The notes under the pieces are model-generated. The model ran no database searches and was not told the origin of the DNA. It saw only the letters and a program-made list of their open reading frames with translations. From Aurantimonas endophytica (lineage in GTDB: Bacteria > Pseudomonadota > Alphaproteobacteria > Rhizobiales > Rhizobiaceae), in assembly GCF_014196845.1 (NCBI RefSeq), contig NZ_JACIEM010000001.1, positions 372,001-436,000 on the forward strand: a stretch of 64,000 bases of DNA. The letters run 5' to 3'. Below, one piece after another: positions 16,771 through 25,271 of the stretch (the stretch's first letter is position 1; the number at the start of each line of letters is the position of its first letter). Made by a program: the position numbers and the translations under genes.

Positions 16771-18211
16771 CGGACAACGTCTCTTGCTCTCGAAGCGGGA
16801 TGCGCAGGACGATCCGCGTGCCCCCCAGCGCACTCGTTTCGACTTCCATTTCGCCGCTCATTTCCGCGACCAGCCGACGGACCAGCCAGAGGCCCAGGCC
16901 CGCCTCGGGCTCGTAGGGAGATCGCGGCTCGTCCGGCGATGTCAGGAACCGGGCCGCTTCTGCCGGCAGTCCCGGCCCGCTGTCGTCGATCGATGCCACG
17001 AGTGCGGTGCCTGCCTGCCGGGCAGAGAACAGCACCACGGAGCCGTTGGGCGAGGCAGCGCAGGCGTTCAGCAGCAGGTTCAGGAAGGTCTGCCGGATCT
17101 TCGTCGCATCCACGGCGACGCTATCGGCGAGTTCGCTCGTCCAGTTGAGGGTGATCGCGCGACGTTCCGTCTCCGGACGCATCAGCAGCCGCAGATCGGC
17201 GAGATCGGCCGGTTGCAGCGGCCGGCACTCCCCGCCGGTCCGATAGCTGACCAAGGCCGTCTTCACCACGTCGCGAATACCACCGAGCCCGCGTTCCAAC
17301 AGCGCGATCGTCGCCTTGCGGACCAGCGGCTTGTCTCCATGGCGTTTCAGCGTGTCGAGGCTGTTGAACAGCCCGCCGAGCGGGTTGTTGATCTCGTGCG
17401 CCATGCCCGACGCCAGTCGGCCGAGGCTGGCCAGGCGCTGCTCGTCGGCGAGGCGCTGCGCCAGTTCCCCGCGTTCGCGAACCGCGTCGACGAGCCGGCC
17501 GTATGATCGGAACAGACGCCCGGTCTCCCCGCGGGCGGCCTGGAACTCGGCAGGGACCGGCACGACGTCGGAGCTGGCGCTTTGCTGGAGGTGGTCGCTG
17601 AGGAGGCGGATCGGTCGGACCATGCGCTTGACGACCAGGTAGCCGAGAATGGCGAGGATGAGCGTGATGAAGGCATTCGATGCGATCAGCGTCAGAAGCA
17701 CTTCGCGGCGCTCCGCGGCGAGGTGCGACGTGTCGAAACTGGCATAGACGCTGCCGAGGGTGCGATCCTGGAAGACGAGGTCGCGGCTGAGATAGGCGCG
17801 TGAGCCGTCGTCTTCGGCGAGAAAACCGCCGCCCGGGGGAAAGCGGGCGGCCACGTTCGCCGGCAGGGAAAGGCCCGTCGGCACGGCGCGCGGATCGGAG
17901 GCCGCGAGTACCATCGCCTGCGCGTCCAGCACGATCGTGCCGGCGGGGGCGAGCCCGCGATACATGCCTTTCGCCCGGTCGATCGTGTCGAACGCCTCCC
18001 ATACGTCGTGCCGCAGCAGCGCCGGGATCAGCGACGAGGAGAGGCCGTCGAGATAGGCGTTGCCCATTTCCTGAAGGTGCTTTTCCTGCGTCGCCTGGAG
18101 GCGGCTCAGCACCTGCTGCGAGACGAGGACGCTGACGGCCACCATCAGCATCGCGACGAGCGTCGGGATCTTGACGGTCAACGGCCACGAGGATGCGAAA
18201 CGCCGCGCCAT
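16760..18211 (-). CDS. aioS: Arsenite-responsive sensor histidine kinase AioS
   Basis: 483 residues. TM1 (about 14-36) and TM2 (about 171-195) flank a periplasmic sensor domain of about 130 residues. A HAMP-like linker follows (KRMVRPIRLLSDHL), then the H-box ASGMAHEINNPLGG with phospho-acceptor His272, the N-box NLLLNACAAS, the G1 region DDSGPGLP and the G2 region GLGLWLVRRL. AioS transmits arsenite binding by AioX to AioR. Its ATG overlaps the aioX stop (TGATG), so the three sensory genes form one coupled operon. Confidence 0.93.
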   Translation of the reverse strand: MARRFASSWPLTVKIPTLVAMLMVAVSVLVSQQVLSRLQATQEKHLQEMGNAYLDGLSSSLIPALLRHDVWEAFDTIDRAKGMYRGLAPAGTIVLDAQAMVLAASDPRAVPTGLSLPANVAARFPPGGGFLAEDDGSRAYLSRDLVFQDRTLGSVYASFDTSHLAAERREVLLTLIASNAFITLILAILGYLVVKRMVRPIRLLSDHLQQSASSDVVPVPAEFQAARGETGRLFRSYGRLVDAVRERGELAQRLADEQRLASLGRLASGMAHEINNPLGGLFNSLDTLKRHGDKPLVRKATIALLERGLGGIRDVVKTALVSYRTGGECRPLQPADLADLRLLMRPETERRAITLNWTSELADSVAVDATKIRQTFLNLLLNACAASPNGSVVLFSARQAGTALVASIDDSGPGLPAEAARFLTSPDEPRSPYEPEAGLGLWLVRRLVAEMSGEMEVETSALGGTRIVLRIPLREQETLSDVA

Positions 18212-19113
18212 CAGGTCGCGCGCCGCAGCTGGTCGACCATTCCGGCAATGCCGGCATAAAGATCGGGCTCCGCGGCCGCAAAACCGTCCAGCCGTAGCAT
18301 GGACAGCACCTCGCGCCCGAGCGGATCGGTCTGCATGGCGAGCAGCGCGTCGCGCAGCAACTGCGTTGCGGCACTGCCGGCGGCCCCCCTGGCGCTGGCG
18401 ATCGGTGGAAAGCCCAGCCATTCCGAGGCCCGCAGGACCCGCGTCTGCCCGGTCAATTTCGGCTCGAGCTCCTGCATCACCTCCCAGACATAGCCGTCGA
18501 CGCTGCCCGAACCGGCCAACCCCGAGGCCACCGCCCGCACGACGTTGCGATGCCCGTAGGTGTAGAAGCTGCTGCGAAAGAAGCTCCCGACGCTCTCGCC
18601 GGCTTCCGCCAGCAGCGCCGCCGTGACCAGGTAGCCGGAATTCGAGTCCGGATCCGACAGGGCATGGACGTCGCCGCGAAGCATCCGCCAGTCGCTGCCC
18701 GGGCGATCGCGATCGACGATCAGATAGGACTGGTAGCGCGGCTGCTGGCGCCAGACCGGGACGGCGACGAGGGAGAGTTCTTCCTCGTACTGCACGAAGG
18801 GATAGCCGCATATCCAGGCGGCATCGACCTGGCCGGAAACCACCAGAGCGGTGATCTCCTGGTAGGTCCGGCGGCTGACGAGGTCGACCGGCAGTCCGGT
18901 GGACTTTTCCAGATAGGCCCGGAGCCGGTCGAGGAGATCGAGATCGGAATCGCGAAAGACCGGGGTCAGTCCGAAGGCGAGGCCGGAGCGCGTCGAGGCG
19001 ATCGCCGGGCGGGGCAACGCCGATGCCAGCGTTGCCGAGGCAAGCCCTTGGAGCAGCCGCCGTCGGGCAATTGTGGGGACATGGCTGGCGGGGCTGCTTC
19101 TCACCAGCCGCAT
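18211..19113 (-). CDS. aioX: Periplasmic arsenite-binding sensor protein AioX
   Basis: 300 residues of the PhnD-like periplasmic-binding superfamily, with an N-terminal export signal (IARRRLLQGLASATLASALP, cleavage near AIAS). The conserved AioX cysteine is Cys102 in AAWICGYPFVQYEEE; in the Agrobacterium homologue the equivalent Cys is needed for arsenite sensing. Other family stretches are ALSDPDSNSGYLVTAALL and YGHRNVVRAVASGLAGSGSVDG. It is the first gene of aioXSR. The similarity to PhnD could mislead annotation, but synteny with aioS and aioR and the Cys favour AioX. Confidence 0.92.
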   Translation of the reverse strand: MRLVRSSPASHVPTIARRRLLQGLASATLASALPRPAIASTRSGLAFGLTPVFRDSDLDLLDRLRAYLEKSTGLPVDLVSRRTYQEITALVVSGQVDAAWICGYPFVQYEEELSLVAVPVWRQQPRYQSYLIVDRDRPGSDWRMLRGDVHALSDPDSNSGYLVTAALLAEAGESVGSFFRSSFYTYGHRNVVRAVASGLAGSGSVDGYVWEVMQELEPKLTGQTRVLRASEWLGFPPIASARGAAGSAATQLLRDALLAMQTDPLGREVLSMLRLDGFAAAEPDLYAGIAGMVDQLRRAT

Positions 19114-19783
19114 CGATCCATCACCGACATTTCCTGTAATTGTTCCAGGAAAGCATCGTCCGATCCACTCGCATGGTCAATGGGTGGCGGCTCGGCGTCA
19201 TGGCAACCGGCGAGACCCTCAGCAAGCGGAGCCGGTCGTTCATTTGATGCGATGCCGCCGAAGCTTGGTTCCGCCGAGAGCCCGCCGACGCTTCAGCGCC
19301 TCCGTCGCGCCACCGGATGCGGGAGAAGTCAGCATCGGTCGATGGCGCGTATCCGGTGATCTCAGACAGCCGCGCCTGCCAGTCCTCCTCGGGAAGGCTC
19401 GCTTTGAACCAGGCTGCAAGCGCCTAGCAGTCCGGCTACGCCCAGCGGTCAGTGCTGATCACCGGCAACTCCCCGTCGTGCCGCGCATAACGATACGCTC
19501 GCTGGCAATCCCACATCCCGTCGAGGTCGAGCGCCGCCTCGCGAGTGTGGCGCTCGACCGACGTCCTGATGGACTTCCGAATGCGTGCGAAGGGGAAGCA
19601 GCCGCGCAGGTCTTCAGGCACGCGTCGGACTGCCAGACGCCAATGCGTTTAGTGAGATGATTCGAGATCGCCACTTCTGCCGCCATGTTGCACATGACGT
19701 CATGCAGCGGCCTGACAAGCGGGCCATGCATGAAGGAGGTAGTGACTGATGGCTAAGCTGACGAGCAGCTCACCAGGGGGAAT
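19114..19783. other. Gene-free interval between aioX and tRNA-Glu
   Basis: About 670 nt. Apart from the inverted repeat next to aioX, I see only short overlapping frames without a recognisable family. A 61-codon minus-strand frame at 19436-19621 has no supported function. The interval abuts the 3' end of tRNA-Glu, the usual attachment side of tRNA-targeting elements, but I find no integrase and no duplicated tRNA 3' end. Confidence 0.45.
19130..19152 (-). promoter_or_regulatory. Inverted repeat upstream of aioX
   Basis: The perfect 7-bp inverted repeat TTTCCTG / CAGGAAA with a 9-nt spacer ends 17 nt before the aioX ATG. Its position would suit an operator over the promoter or 5' leader, or an mRNA hairpin. 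A TTGACC hexamer lies further upstream near 19176 on the same strand, but no convincing -10 was seen. Confidence 0.35.
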
Positions 19784-19858
19784 TGGTACGCCCAAGGGGA
19801 ATCGAACCCCTCTCTCCACCGTGAAAGGGTGGCGTCCTAACCGATAGACGATGGGCGC
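19784..19858 (-). tRNA. tRNA-Glu (TTC)
   Basis: Minus-strand cloverleaf: acceptor GCGCCCA with TGGGCGT, D-arm TCGTCTATCGGTTAGGA, anticodon loop CTTTCAC (TTC) with stem CCACC/GGTGG, T-arm GAGGGGTTCGATTCCCCTT, and encoded CCA. The 3' end faces the aio segment. Confidence 0.96.
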
Positions 19859-19999
19859 AGCGACGCGGTGTATAAGTTGCTTCGCCGGTGATCGCAAGCA
19901 CGGGAAGCGACTTTTTGCCGGGTTCGCCGGGAGCGACGTTCAGGGCCCCGAAATCGAGGAGAACTCCGGCCAACCGCCTGCTGATGCTGGCGTTCGGCC

Positions 20000-21052
20000 T
20001 TACTTGCGCTGGCGGCAGCGCCAGTTCCAGTCGCGCTGCGGGCCCACGTCGACGTGGATCGCGGCCGAATTGCAATAGGTCCCGACGCCGCCGCGGCCGG
20101 GCAGCGAACGCACATACGCGGCCACCACGAATCGGTCGGCGTCCGGGATGACGATGTCGGCGGCCTTGCAGCCCATGTGCTGGGAGCGCGTGGCACCGTT
20201 AACGCGGCGATTATGGGACGGGCTGCGATAGCCGGAAGTGACGACGACCTTCTTGCCGAACTTGCGCTCGATCGAGCGCAGGATGCCGACGAGCTTGGAC
20301 GGGAAGCAGGACGTATCGACGTCCTCGCGCTGGACCCGCAACCCGTTGGGGCTGAGGCGGGCAAGGCCGCTGAGCGATGCCACCTGGTAGCTCATGACGG
20401 AATCTTCCATGAGATCCTCGTCCTCGGCCGATGCCCGCTGACCGATCTCGAACAGGGACTTGGGGTCGACGCCGGGTAGGGCGAAGTCGCCGTCCGCGAC
20501 GGGAGCGCCTTCCTGCCGGAGCACGACCCGCTGGCTCTTGCGTCTTTCGGCATTGGCGACCGGCGGCTTGGCGCTGCTCCGCGCAAACAGCGAAGAGAAC
20601 AGCGACGCTTCCTTTTCACGCCCGGCGAGGGAGGCCACCTGGTCACCCTCGGTGACGGATCCGCCGGCATAGGCGGCGACGGCCTTGCCGTCGATCGCGG
20701 TCGGCTGGACGAGGGAGGCGGCGCTGGCCGCCGCGGCGGCCGGCGGGGACGACGCAGCGGCGGCAGGCTGGCTTGCGGCCACGGCGTCTGTTGCATCGGC
20801 AGGAGCGGCCTGCGCGGTCTCAACTGGCTGTGCCGTCTCGCCAACCGCTTCGGCCGCCGCAGCATCGGCAACGAGCGGCTCTGCTGCGTCCGTACCGACC
20901 GAGTCAGCGCCGAGACTGGAGAAACCGAAGGCAGAACTGTCGTCCACGGCGGACACGCAGGATGACAGGATCGGCGCGGTCGCCAAAAGCGCCGCCGCCA
21001 GCAATCGTGTGCGAAGCGTCGCGGCGCGTGCGCCGGCGAATTGCGTCGTCAA
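20000..21052 (-). CDS. M15-family peptidase-like lipoprotein
   Basis: About 350 residues from a TTG that follows GAGAGGGG at good spacing and puts the signal peptide at the N-terminus. A lipobox (APILSSC) marks a lipoprotein. A long Ala/Pro-rich linker (about residues 35-150) leads to the C-terminal Peptidase_M15_3/DUF882-type domain with VVVTSGYRSPSHN, the zinc motif SQHMGCKAADI (His, Asp) and AIHVDVG (His). These residues are those of D-Ala-D-Ala carboxypeptidase-like folds, so a role in peptidoglycan maintenance at the periplasmic face is inferred. An ATG at 21145 in the same frame would add 31 unlikely residues ahead of the signal. Confidence 0.85.
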   Translation of the reverse strand: MTTQFAGARAATLRTRLLAAALLATAPILSSCVSAVDDSSAFGFSSLGADSVGTDAAEPLVADAAAAEAVGETAQPVETAQAAPADATDAVAASQPAAAASSPPAAAAASAASLVQPTAIDGKAVAAYAGGSVTEGDQVASLAGREKEASLFSSLFARSSAKPPVANAERRKSQRVVLRQEGAPVADGDFALPGVDPKSLFEIGQRASAEDEDLMEDSVMSYQVASLSGLARLSPNGLRVQREDVDTSCFPSKLVGILRSIERKFGKKVVVTSGYRSPSHNRRVNGATRSQHMGCKAADIVIPDADRFVVAAYVRSLPGRGGVGTYCNSAAIHVDVGPQRDWNWRCRQRK

Positions 21053-21253
21053 TGGACACCACCCCTCTCGCAGCAGGTCTTGGAGGCCTGCCTTGCCTTG
21101 CAACATCCCGGCTGCACGTTGCCGATGTCCAATCCCCACGGACATGACGCAAGCGCGCGATGCGAAGCACCCTTAGTAAAGCTTATTTGAAGCCCTATGG
21201 CCAGAATGCGGCAGCAGAATGGTGGCGGCAGCCTTGGCCGCCGCCTACCAAGT

Positions 21254-21694
21254 CTACCAGGTGCCGGTGTTGGGCATCGAGGACCACGGTTCGGCCGGCG
21301 CCTTGGACTCGCCCTTCTGCAGCAGTTCGAAGGAGATGTTGTCGGGCGACTTGACGAACGCCATGCGGCCGTCGCGCGGCGGACGGTTGATCGTCACGCC
21401 CTTGTCCATGAGCGCCTGGCAGGTCGCGTAGATGTCGTCGACCTCGTAGGCGAGATGTCCGAAATTGCGTCCGCCGGAATATTCCTCCGGGTCCCAGTTG
21501 TAGGTCAGCTCCATCAAAGGTGCGGCCTTTTCCGCAGCCCCCGGCTGGTCGCCCGGTGCGGCGAGGAAGATCAGCGTGAACCGTCCCTGTTCGCTCTCGA
21601 TCCGGCGGGTCTCCATCAGCCCCAGCTTGTTGCAGTAGAAATCGAGGGACTGGTCGACGTCGGTGACGCGGACCATCGTGTGCAGATAGCGCAT
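21254..21694 (-). CDS. gloA: Lactoylglutathione lyase (glyoxalase I)
   Basis: 146 residues, the single-domain glyoxalase I length. It starts MRYLHTMVRVTDVDQSLDFY. Metal ligands are in the expected places: His5 (RYLHTMVRV), Glu in TLIFLAAPG-xx-MELTYNW, His in NFGHLAYEVDD, and the C-terminal Glu in ISFELLQKG. The enzyme converts the methylglyoxal-glutathione hemithioacetal to S-lactoylglutathione in the cytoplasm. It is a stand-alone gene divergent from the cold-shock gene to its right. Confidence 0.93.
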   Translation of the reverse strand: MRYLHTMVRVTDVDQSLDFYCNKLGLMETRRIESEQGRFTLIFLAAPGDQPGAAEKAAPLMELTYNWDPEEYSGGRNFGHLAYEVDDIYATCQALMDKGVTINRPPRDGRMAFVKSPDNISFELLQKGESKAPAEPWSSMPNTGTW

Positions 21695-21928
21695 GATTCG
21701 GCTCCGGTTGAAGGGTTGGCAACAGGGTAGGGTTGGGATCCGTGCCGCCAAGTGCGGGCTCGTCCAGGTCCCCGCAATACCGACCGCCCGAATGCGAAGA
21801 CCTCGCGGCTCCTGGTGACAAACGGATATTTCGACCGGCCGACCACTCGTGCCTCTTGCCGAGATCGGCACCGTTAATGCTAAGCTTGGCTGCCGCGATT
21901 CGGTTTGGTGTAAGCGCAGGACTCCCGC

Positions 21929-22501
21929 ATGCCCGAGAGACTCTCTGCACACATGCGCAGCGAAGGCGATGCTTCGAGCAGCGGCGAGATCACCGTCGTT
22001 TCCGGCCACATAAAATGGTTCGACGTGTCCAAGGGGTTCGGCTTCATCGTTCCCGACGGCCAGGGTCCCGATATCCTGCTGCATGTCACGTGCCTGCGCC
22101 GGGACGGTTTCTCGACCGCCCTGGAAGGGGCTCGCCTCGTCTGCGAGGTGCAGCAGGGCGACCGCGGGCTGCAGGCGTTCCGGATCCTCTCGATGGATTC
22201 GTCGACGGCCGTGCATCCCTCGCAGCAGCCGCCCACGCGCACCCACGTCGCGGTGACGCCGCACAGCGATCTCGTGCCGGCCGTGGTGAAATGGTTCAAC
22301 CGGACCAAGGGCTACGGTTTCCTGACGCGGGGCGAGGGCACCGAAGACATCTTCGTGCACATGGAGACGCTGCGCCGCTACGGACTGACCGAATTGCAGC
22401 CGGGTCAGGAGGTCCTCGTGCGTTACGGCGACGGGGCCAAGGGCCTGATGGCCGCCGAGGTGCATCCCGGCACCGGGCCGGTGCAACCAGCCTCTCACTG
22501 A
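21929..22501 (+). CDS. Cold-shock protein with two CSD domains
   Basis: 190 residues holding two cold-shock domains. The first (about 22-92) has [17 protein letters not shown] and [12 protein letters not shown]. The second (about 118-185) has [16 protein letters not shown] and [16 protein letters not shown]1 (KGFGFI, KGYGFL) and RNP2 (DILLHV, DIFVHM) motifs are intact in both. Tandem-CSD proteins of this length are typical of Rhizobiales, where they bind single-stranded nucleic acid as RNA chaperones. The two domains are joined by a Pro/Ser/Thr-rich linker. Confidence 0.93.
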   Translation: MPERLSAHMRSEGDASSSGEITVVSGHIKWFDVSKGFGFIVPDGQGPDILLHVTCLRRDGFSTALEGARLVCEVQQGDRGLQAFRILSMDSSTAVHPSQQPPTRTHVAVTPHSDLVPAVVKWFNRTKGYGFLTRGEGTEDIFVHMETLRRYGLTELQPGQEVLVRYGDGAKGLMAAEVHPGTGPVQPASH

Positions 22502-22516
22502 CGCCGGATAACCCGA

Positions 22517-22981
22517 ATGATGCTCCGCAAGCCGCTACTCGCCACCATCGTTGCAGCCGCCGCCGTTCTCGGCGCCGGCTATTTCGCCGTCGCCGGAGAC
22601 GATCTCTCCGAGGCGACGCTCGTGACCGCTTCCGGCCGCCACGCCATCGACGTGGAACTTGCCACCACCCCCGACACGCGGGCGACCGGACTGATGAACC
22701 GGGAGTCGATGCCGGCCGGGCAGGGCATGCTGTTCGACTTCGGCGAGTCGCGTCCGGTCTCCATGTGGATGAAGAACACGCTGATCCCCCTCGACATGCT
22801 GTTCATCGACGATACCGGCACTGTGGCGAGCATCAAGACCAACGCCCAGCCGCTGTCGCTGGACACGATCCCCTCCGGGGCCCCGGTGCGCTATGTCCTC
22901 GAGCTCAACGGCGGCGCGGCTTCGCGCTACGGCGTGGCGAGGGGCGACCGGCTCGAGCACGAGATCATTCCGGCGCGCTGA
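22517..22981 (+). CDS. DUF192 family exported protein
   Basis: 154 residues with a Sec signal (LRKPLLATIVAAAAVLGAGY) and a DUF192 beta-sandwich: ATTPDTRATGLMNRESMPAG, GMLFDFGESRPVSMWMKNT and LIPLDMLFIDDTG are the family hallmark stretches. Function is unknown; the fold is small, exported and widespread in proteobacteria. It starts 15 nt after the cold-shock gene stop on the same strand and may be co-transcribed with it, an arrangement common in Rhizobiales. Confidence 0.9.
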   Translation: MMLRKPLLATIVAAAAVLGAGYFAVAGDDLSEATLVTASGRHAIDVELATTPDTRATGLMNRESMPAGQGMLFDFGESRPVSMWMKNTLIPLDMLFIDDTGTVASIKTNAQPLSLDTIPSGAPVRYVLELNGGAASRYGVARGDRLEHEIIPAR

Positions 22982-23313
22982 GGGACAGCCGCCGAAATTC
23001 CTGCTTCGCGTCCGCAGCCATGCGCAGTCGGATCGGCGATCGCGCCGTCCGGCGCGTAGCGCATCTGGCCTAGGACGTCTGAGGGGCCGCGCTGCGCCTC
23101 ATGGTGCAGACCTTCGACAGCTTCGACTTCTTCATCGTCCACCTCGATCGGCGCCGCCCCGGCATTCGAGTTCGGCACCCATCGCAGCCTCTGGCCTTGA
23201 TCCACACCCGGATGCGCCGGCGATCATCTCGACGTCGTGCTCATCAGGCCGAGCCCGGCGTTGAGGCGAAGGCCACGGCTGACCTGGAACATCGTGGAAG
23301 CTCTCTCCAGACA
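22982..23313. other. Intergenic interval with a tRNA-Pro-like fragment
   Basis: About 330 nt between DUF192 and the alcohol dehydrogenase (convergent). No supported gene. It contains a tRNA-like fragment listed separately. A short minus-strand frame here overlaps the DUF192 gene and has no recognised family. Confidence 0.4.
23050..23092 (+). pseudogene. Degenerate tRNA-Pro-like fragment
   Basis: TAGCGCATCTGG is identical to the D-arm and anticodon-stem part of the intact tRNA-Pro at 25637-25713, and the next bases (CCTAGGAC, then GAGGG) keep the layout of its anticodon arm. The acceptor and T-arm are not recoverable and the anticodon stem no longer pairs well. It looks like a decayed partial copy. 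Confidence 0.4.
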
Positions 23314-24336
23314 TCAGGGACGAAGAACGATGCGGCCATCGACCTGCCCATGGCGGAGCTGGTCCAGCGCCTCATTGACTGCCGCCAGAGGCTTGACGGT
23401 CACCTTGGTCCGGACCTTGCCTTCGGCGGCAAAGGACAGCGCCTCTGCCAGATCCCGGCGGGTACCAACGATCGAGCCGCGCACGGTGATCCGCTTCAGA
23501 ACCACATCGAAAATGGGCGTCGGGAATTCGCCCGGCGGCAGCCCGACCAGCGCGACCGTTCCGCGCCGGCGGGTGCAGGCGATCGCCTGCGAGAACGCCG
23601 CTGGCGAAACGGCGGTCACCAGCACCCCATGCGCGCCGCCCCCGGTCGCGCTCATGATCTTAGCCACGCCATCCTCGGTCGCGGCGTTGACCGTCACATC
23701 CGCCCCGAGCTCCCGCGCCAGAGCGAGCTTGTCATCGGCGACGTCGATGGCAGCAACATGCAGGCCCATCGCCTTGGCATATTGCACGGCAACGTGGCCG
23801 AGCCCGCCGATCCCGGAGATAACCACCCACTCGCCGGGCTTTGCCTCTGTCTCCTTCAGGCCCTTGTAGGTTGTCACGCCAGCGCAAAGGATCGGCGCCA
23901 GGGCAGCGAAATCTGGATTGGGCGGCAGATGGCCGACATAGGCCGCGCTGCCGAGGGCGTACTCTGCGTAAGTGCCATGCACACCGTAGCCGCTATTATG
24001 CTGGGCTTCGCACAGGGTTTCCCAGCCGGTCTGGCAGTACTCGCATCGGCCGCAGGCGTCGTGCAGCCAAGGTATGCCGACCGCGTCGCCCTCCTTCAGG
24101 TCGGTGACACCGGCCCCCAGCGCCGCGACGTAGCCGACGCCCTCGTGCCCGGGGATCAATGGCATGATCGGCTTGACCGGCCAGTCGCCGTCGATCGCAT
24201 GAATGTCGGTGTGGCAGACCCCGGTCGCCTCGATCTTCACTAGCACTTCGCCAGCTCCAGGCACGGGCACGGGCACATCCTCGATTACGAGCGGCGCGCC
24301 GAAGCTTTTCGCAACAGCTGCTTTCATCGTAGCCAT
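23314..24336 (-). CDS. Zinc-dependent alcohol dehydrogenase (AdhP/AdhA type)
   Basis: 340 residues of the medium-chain dehydrogenase family. Catalytic zinc ligands lie in [15 protein letters not shown] (Cys, His) and [10 protein letters not shown] (His-Glu) with a later Cys ([11 protein letters not shown]). The structural zinc cysteines are [15 protein letters not shown]. The Rossmann motif is [17 protein letters not shown]. This is the AdhP/AdhA class that oxidises ethanol and similar alcohols with NAD in the cytoplasm. It follows ompW on the same strand after a 260-nt gap, so a separate promoter is likely. Confidence 0.93.
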   Translation of the reverse strand: MATMKAAVAKSFGAPLVIEDVPVPVPGAGEVLVKIEATGVCHTDIHAIDGDWPVKPIMPLIPGHEGVGYVAALGAGVTDLKEGDAVGIPWLHDACGRCEYCQTGWETLCEAQHNSGYGVHGTYAEYALGSAAYVGHLPPNPDFAALAPILCAGVTTYKGLKETEAKPGEWVVISGIGGLGHVAVQYAKAMGLHVAAIDVADDKLALARELGADVTVNAATEDGVAKIMSATGGGAHGVLVTAVSPAAFSQAIACTRRRGTVALVGLPPGEFPTPIFDVVLKRITVRGSIVGTRRDLAEALSFAAEGKVRTKVTVKPLAAVNEALDQLRHGQVDGRIVLRP

Positions 24337-24596
24337 CTTGGCCCTCCTATGTGGAATTGCCGGCCCCCGTAGCGAGGACCGGGTATTCGAGCGTCCACCA
24401 TGGGTCGTCCTGCCCCGTCGCCGACAGGAACGAGGCCATAAGCTTCCAACACCATGGCATTTGCGCGAACGTCCGAATGAAAGGTCTCTCGAACCCGCAA
24501 GACCTGGGTTGCAGCCCGGAAATCGTTACCGGTTCCGGGCCGCTGCGCCGATCCGAAGACCGGAAGCGCTCCTGGCGCGTAGGGCGGCACGCCCCC

Positions 24597-25271
24597 TTAG
24601 AAGCGATAGGTGATGCCCGTACCGATTAGCCACGGGTTCAGCTTGGCGGTGCCGGAAAGCTTCGTCGTGCCGAGATTGGCGGTCCAGTCCGGCTCCAAGA
24701 ACAGCTTCTTGGCGTCGAGATTGATGCCCCAATGTTCATCGAGCATATAGTCGAAGCCCACCTGCAGCGCCGCGCCGAACGTGTCCTCGACGTCCAGGTT
24801 GGTGAAGGCGCCGGCATCCGACTGGCTGTAGAACATGGTGTAGTTCAAGCCCGCGCCGACATAGGGCTTGAAGGCACCGAAATTGGTGAAATGATACTGA
24901 AGCGTCAGCGTCGGGGGCAGGACCCAGGTCTTGCCGACCTTGCCGAGCCCGGCGATCGAACCGTCCGTGTGGATATTGGCGTAGGTCGTGCCCAGCACGA
25001 GTTCGGCGGCGATGTTCGGGGTGAAGTAGTAGCTGATGTCGAGTTCGGGCGTGACGGTGTCGGAATAGGACAGATCAGAGCCGGGAATGCCGTCGACGCT
25101 GCCCGCGTCCTCGGTGATGACGCCAAGCGCCCGGACGCGAATCTGCCAGGGGCCGTGCGCGGTCGCGGCGTCTGGCGCGGTCGGCGCGAACACATCCGCG
25201 GCGACGGCGGGTGTTGCCGTCAGGAGGAGCGCGGCCAGAATGGCCCAGCTCCGCTTCGTCGTTTTCCCCAT
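24597..25271 (-). CDS. ompW: OmpW-family outer membrane protein
   Basis: 224 residues: a Sec signal ending ATPAVAAD, then an eight-stranded beta-barrel of the OmpW family (QIRVRALGVITEDAG, TPELDISYYFTPNIAAELV, FGAFKPYVGAGLNYTMFY) and the C-terminal Phe (GTGITYRF) typical of outer-membrane insertion. OmpW forms a narrow hydrophobic channel and is often induced by low oxygen or stress. An FNR/FixK-like site lies 73 nt upstream, which agrees with oxygen control. Confidence 0.93.
   Translation of the reverse strand: MGKTTKRSWAILAALLLTATPAVAADVFAPTAPDAATAHGPWQIRVRALGVITEDAGSVDGIPGSDLSYSDTVTPELDISYYFTPNIAAELVLGTTYANIHTDGSIAGLGKVGKTWVLPPTLTLQYHFTNFGAFKPYVGAGLNYTMFYSQSDAGAFTNLDVEDTFGAALQVGFDYMLDEHWGINLDAKKLFLEPDWTANLGTTKLSGTAKLNPWLIGTGITYRF

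Noticed and set aside
18211-19113. AioX as a second phosphonate-binding protein of the phn transporter
   Set aside because: It is coupled to a histidine kinase and an AioR-type activator, is far from phnCEE and carries the WICGYP cysteine of AioX.
19436-19621. A 61-codon minus-strand frame between aioX and tRNA-Glu
   Set aside because: No recognisable family, overlapping alternatives in other frames and no clear SD; kept as part of the gene-free interval.
6467-19858. Attachment-site direct repeats for an aio island
   Set aside because: The only sequence shared by tRNA-Cys and tRNA-Glu is the ordinary T-loop region, which all tRNAs have. No longer repeat at the two borders was seen.
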